Shown: positions 62,428 through 64,000 of the stretch, piece after piece
Layout of the letters: every line of letters begins with the position of its first letter
Numbering within the stretch: position 1 is the first letter of the stretch
Assembly (NCBI RefSeq): GCF_005217605.1
Contig: NZ_SZPX01000008.1
Span: 1 to 64,000, forward strand
From: Sulfurimonas crateris
Lineage (GTDB): Bacteria; Campylobacterota; Campylobacteria; Campylobacterales; Sulfurimonadaceae
Direction of reading: 5' to 3'
DNA length: 64,000 bases
Made by a program: the position numbers and the translations under genes
Notes under the pieces: generated by a model
Told to the model about the DNA's origin: nothing
The model's database searches: none
What the model saw: only the letters and a program-made list of their open reading frames with translations

Positions 62428-63419
62428 AAGCAACAGATCTAAGCTCGGCAATAGAAGCTTTGGTAGAGCAGAGAGTTCCGACATTTTTGTGGGGAGCACC
62501 GGGAATAGGAAAATCTTCTATTGTAAAGCAGATAGCAAAAAGCAGGGGTGTCGGTTTTATAGACTTAAGACTGGCACTTATGGATCCGACCGACCTTAAG
62601 GGGATCCCGTTTTACGACAAAGATTCCCACACTGCACTCTGGGCGCCTCCTGCCTTTTTGCCCCGTGAAGGAGAGGGGATCTTATTTTTGGATGAGCTAA
62701 ACTCTGCGGCTCCTAGTGTTCAGGCTTCTGCTTATCAGCTAATACTTGATAGAAGAGTGGGCGAGTATGAACTCCCTGATGGCTGGGCGATAGTAGCTGC
62801 AGGAAACCGTGAGGGAGACAGGGGTGTTACCTACCGTATGCCAAGCCCTTTGGCTAACAGGTTTGTCCACTTTGAGATGGATGTAGATGTTGAGGACTGG
62901 AGGCTCTGGGCATACAGAAACGCTATTGATGAGAGAGTTCTCTCTTACATCTCATATAAAAATGAACATCTGTTCACTTTTGATGCCAAAAGCGATGCTA
63001 AAAGCTTTGCAACGCCTAGAAGCTGGGAGTATGTAAACAGCGTTCTAAAGAGCAAAGTCTCTGAAGATCTGCTTTTAGAGACCATCGGCGGAGCACTCGG
63101 CAAGGATGTTGCGGTCTCGTTTTTGGCATTTTGCAAGGTAATGAGTAGACTTCCGGATATAAAAAATATACTACACAGCGGAGGCGGTGAGTACAGCGAT
63201 GAGGTAGATGTTCTTTATGCTCTAAGTACAGGACTCGTTAGCGCATACCTCAAAGATAGAGATGATAAGAAGTTAGAGAATTTGCTTAGATATACGTTTG
63301 GGTTAAAGAGCGAATTTGCCGTGATGACTGTTCAAGATCTGCAGAGAAACGGTGTCAACATGGAACATCTCGAAGCATTTAGAGAGTGGGTGGAGAAGTT
63401 TGCATATCTATTAGAATAA
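62424..63419 (+). CDS. MoxR-type AAA+ ATPase
   Basis: A 331-residue ATPase. Walker A WGAPGIGKSSIVKQ, Walker B GILFLDELNSA, sensor 1 IVAAGNREGD, and arginine-finger region MPSPLANRFVHFEM are intact. Relatives act as chaperones that load metal cofactors or remodel complexes, often with a VWA protein; here the partner is the upstream repeat protein. ATG at 62424 is chosen for its ATGA overlap. Substrate unknown. Confidence 0.85.
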   Translation: MKATDLSSAIEALVEQRVPTFLWGAPGIGKSSIVKQIAKSRGVGFIDLRLALMDPTDLKGIPFYDKDSHTALWAPPAFLPREGEGILFLDELNSAAPSVQASAYQLILDRRVGEYELPDGWAIVAAGNREGDRGVTYRMPSPLANRFVHFEMDVDVEDWRLWAYRNAIDERVLSYISYKNEHLFTFDAKSDAKSFATPRSWEYVNSVLKSKVSEDLLLETIGGALGKDVAVSFLAFCKVMSRLPDIKNILHSGGGEYSDEVDVLYALSTGLVSAYLKDRDDKKLENLLRYTFGLKSEFAVMTVQDLQRNGVNMEHLEAFREWVEKFAYLLE

Positions 63420-63491
63420 CTCTTTAAAAGATAATTAATCAACTTGATTGTACCATAGGAGCGTACTAAAAATTTTCATGAGGAGTTAGAT

Positions 63492-64000
63492 ATGGCTAGA
63501 GTAGGAAATTCGATAATTAAAGGTCTAGAGGTCTCAGAGATCATTAAACTTCTAAACAGAGCTTATGCGGATGAGTGGCTGGCGTACTACCAGTATTTTA
63601 TCGAGAGCAAGGTCGTAAAAGGAATCATGAAAGATGCTGCTATTACCGAGCTTGATCAGCACGCAGCCGATGAGCTAAGACACGCTACTATGATAGCAGA
63701 CAGAATTTTGCAGCTTGGCGGAACGCCTCTTTTAAATCCAAAAGAGTGGATGAAGAAGACAAACTGCGGCTATGAAGAGCCTAAAAATTTCGATGTCGTC
63801 GCAATTCTAGAAGATGCCATCAAAGGCGAGCAGTGTGCTATAAACACTTACTCAAGCATAGTTGATCTCACAAGAGACAAAGATATAGTTACTTACGACA
63901 TCGTCTCACAGATATTGGCTGACGAGGTCGAGCACGAAGAGGATCTCCAAGCGCTTCATGACGACATTACAGAGTTTGTAAGTGATCTTAAAAAGAGCCT
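63492..64000 (+). CDS. ferritin-like (bacterioferritin/DPSL-type) protein, 3' end cut by window
   Basis: The frame is open from ATG 63492 (GAGGAG-like site upstream) to the window end, at least 169 residues. Conserved carboxylate and His positions of a ferritin-like four-helix bundle: DEWLAYYQYF, ELDQHAADELRHAT, EDAIKGEQCAINTY and LADEVEHEEDLQ. It should bind a di-iron centre and may store iron or detoxify peroxide. The C-terminus is not in the window. Confidence 0.82.
   Translation, partial: MARVGNSIIKGLEVSEIIKLLNRAYADEWLAYYQYFIESKVVKGIMKDAAITELDQHAADELRHATMIADRILQLGGTPLLNPKEWMKKTNCGYEEPKNFDVVAILEDAIKGEQCAINTYSSIVDLTRDKDIVTYDIVSQILADEVEHEEDLQALHDDITEFVSDLKKS

Noticed and set aside
1-64000. 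tRNA, rRNA, CRISPR arrays, transposases or insertion sequences
   Set aside because: None was seen: no clover-leaf-like stretches, regularly spaced identical repeats, or transposase motifs outside the listed repeats.

Overview
The window looks like a chromosomal segment of a Sulfurimonas-like member of the Campylobacterota (former Epsilonproteobacteria). The evidence is the gene content: a 14-gene complex I operon in which NuoE and NuoF are replaced by a tiny NuoE-like protein and a NuoF/GltD-like hybrid, with two nuoG genes and pflA after nuoN; the fliR - highly acidic protein - gmk - tatA - argS block; a DUF3373 outer-membrane protein; and a NavAb-type sodium channel. The sequence is A/T rich with strong -10 boxes (often TGN-TATAAT), weak -35 boxes, and frequent TTG/GTG starts.

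Layout. 1-6.5 kb: small periplasmic and membrane proteins, sodium channel, lipoprotein, endonuclease IV, FadL-type porin, AAA ATPase, guanine deaminase. 6.5-8.5 kb: a putative phosphate-regulated two-gene unit, a 59-aa protein plus an OlsF-like acyltransferase, behind four 11-bp phased GTAAC repeats. 8.7-28.6 kb: nuoABCD, E', F', GG, HIJKLMN, then pflA. 28.6-31.6 kb: an AT-rich accessory island with a GNAT-PUA-like fusion, an ASCH protein, and a soluble/4-TM gene pair with RexAB-like architecture. 31.6-39.5 kb: cobB, miaA, then a run with mqnP-like prenyltransferase, ftsW, murG, dedA, cytochrome b and bcp. 39.5-50.2 kb: DUF3373 protein, rpsB-tsf behind a structured leader, NDH-2-like enzyme, lolD-like ABC ATPase, fliR, acidic repeat protein, gmk, tatA, argS. 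50.2-58.7 kb: L,D-transpeptidase-like protein, GNAT, NhaC-type antiporter (apparently with an ATA start), exonuclease, murein amidase, DUF819 protein and dipeptide epimerase. A 1.76-kb toxin-antitoxin/FRG islet splits the last two genes and is flanked by a duplication of the DUF819 gene's 3' end. 58.7-64 kb: pentaheme cytochrome c, nhaA, a repeat protein with a MoxR-type ATPase, and a ferritin-like gene cut by the window end.

How the genes work together. Most of the window is core physiology: proton-pumping quinone reduction with unusual electron input, menaquinone and cytochrome functions, sodium/proton balance (Nav, NhaA, NhaC), cell-wall synthesis and turnover (ftsW, murG, amidase, epimerase), flagella (pflA, fliR) and translation (rpsB, tsf, argS, miaA). 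Two accessory insertions, at 28.6-31.6 kb and 55.9-57.7 kb, carry defence-like genes. No tRNA, rRNA, CRISPR array, transposase or integrase was seen.
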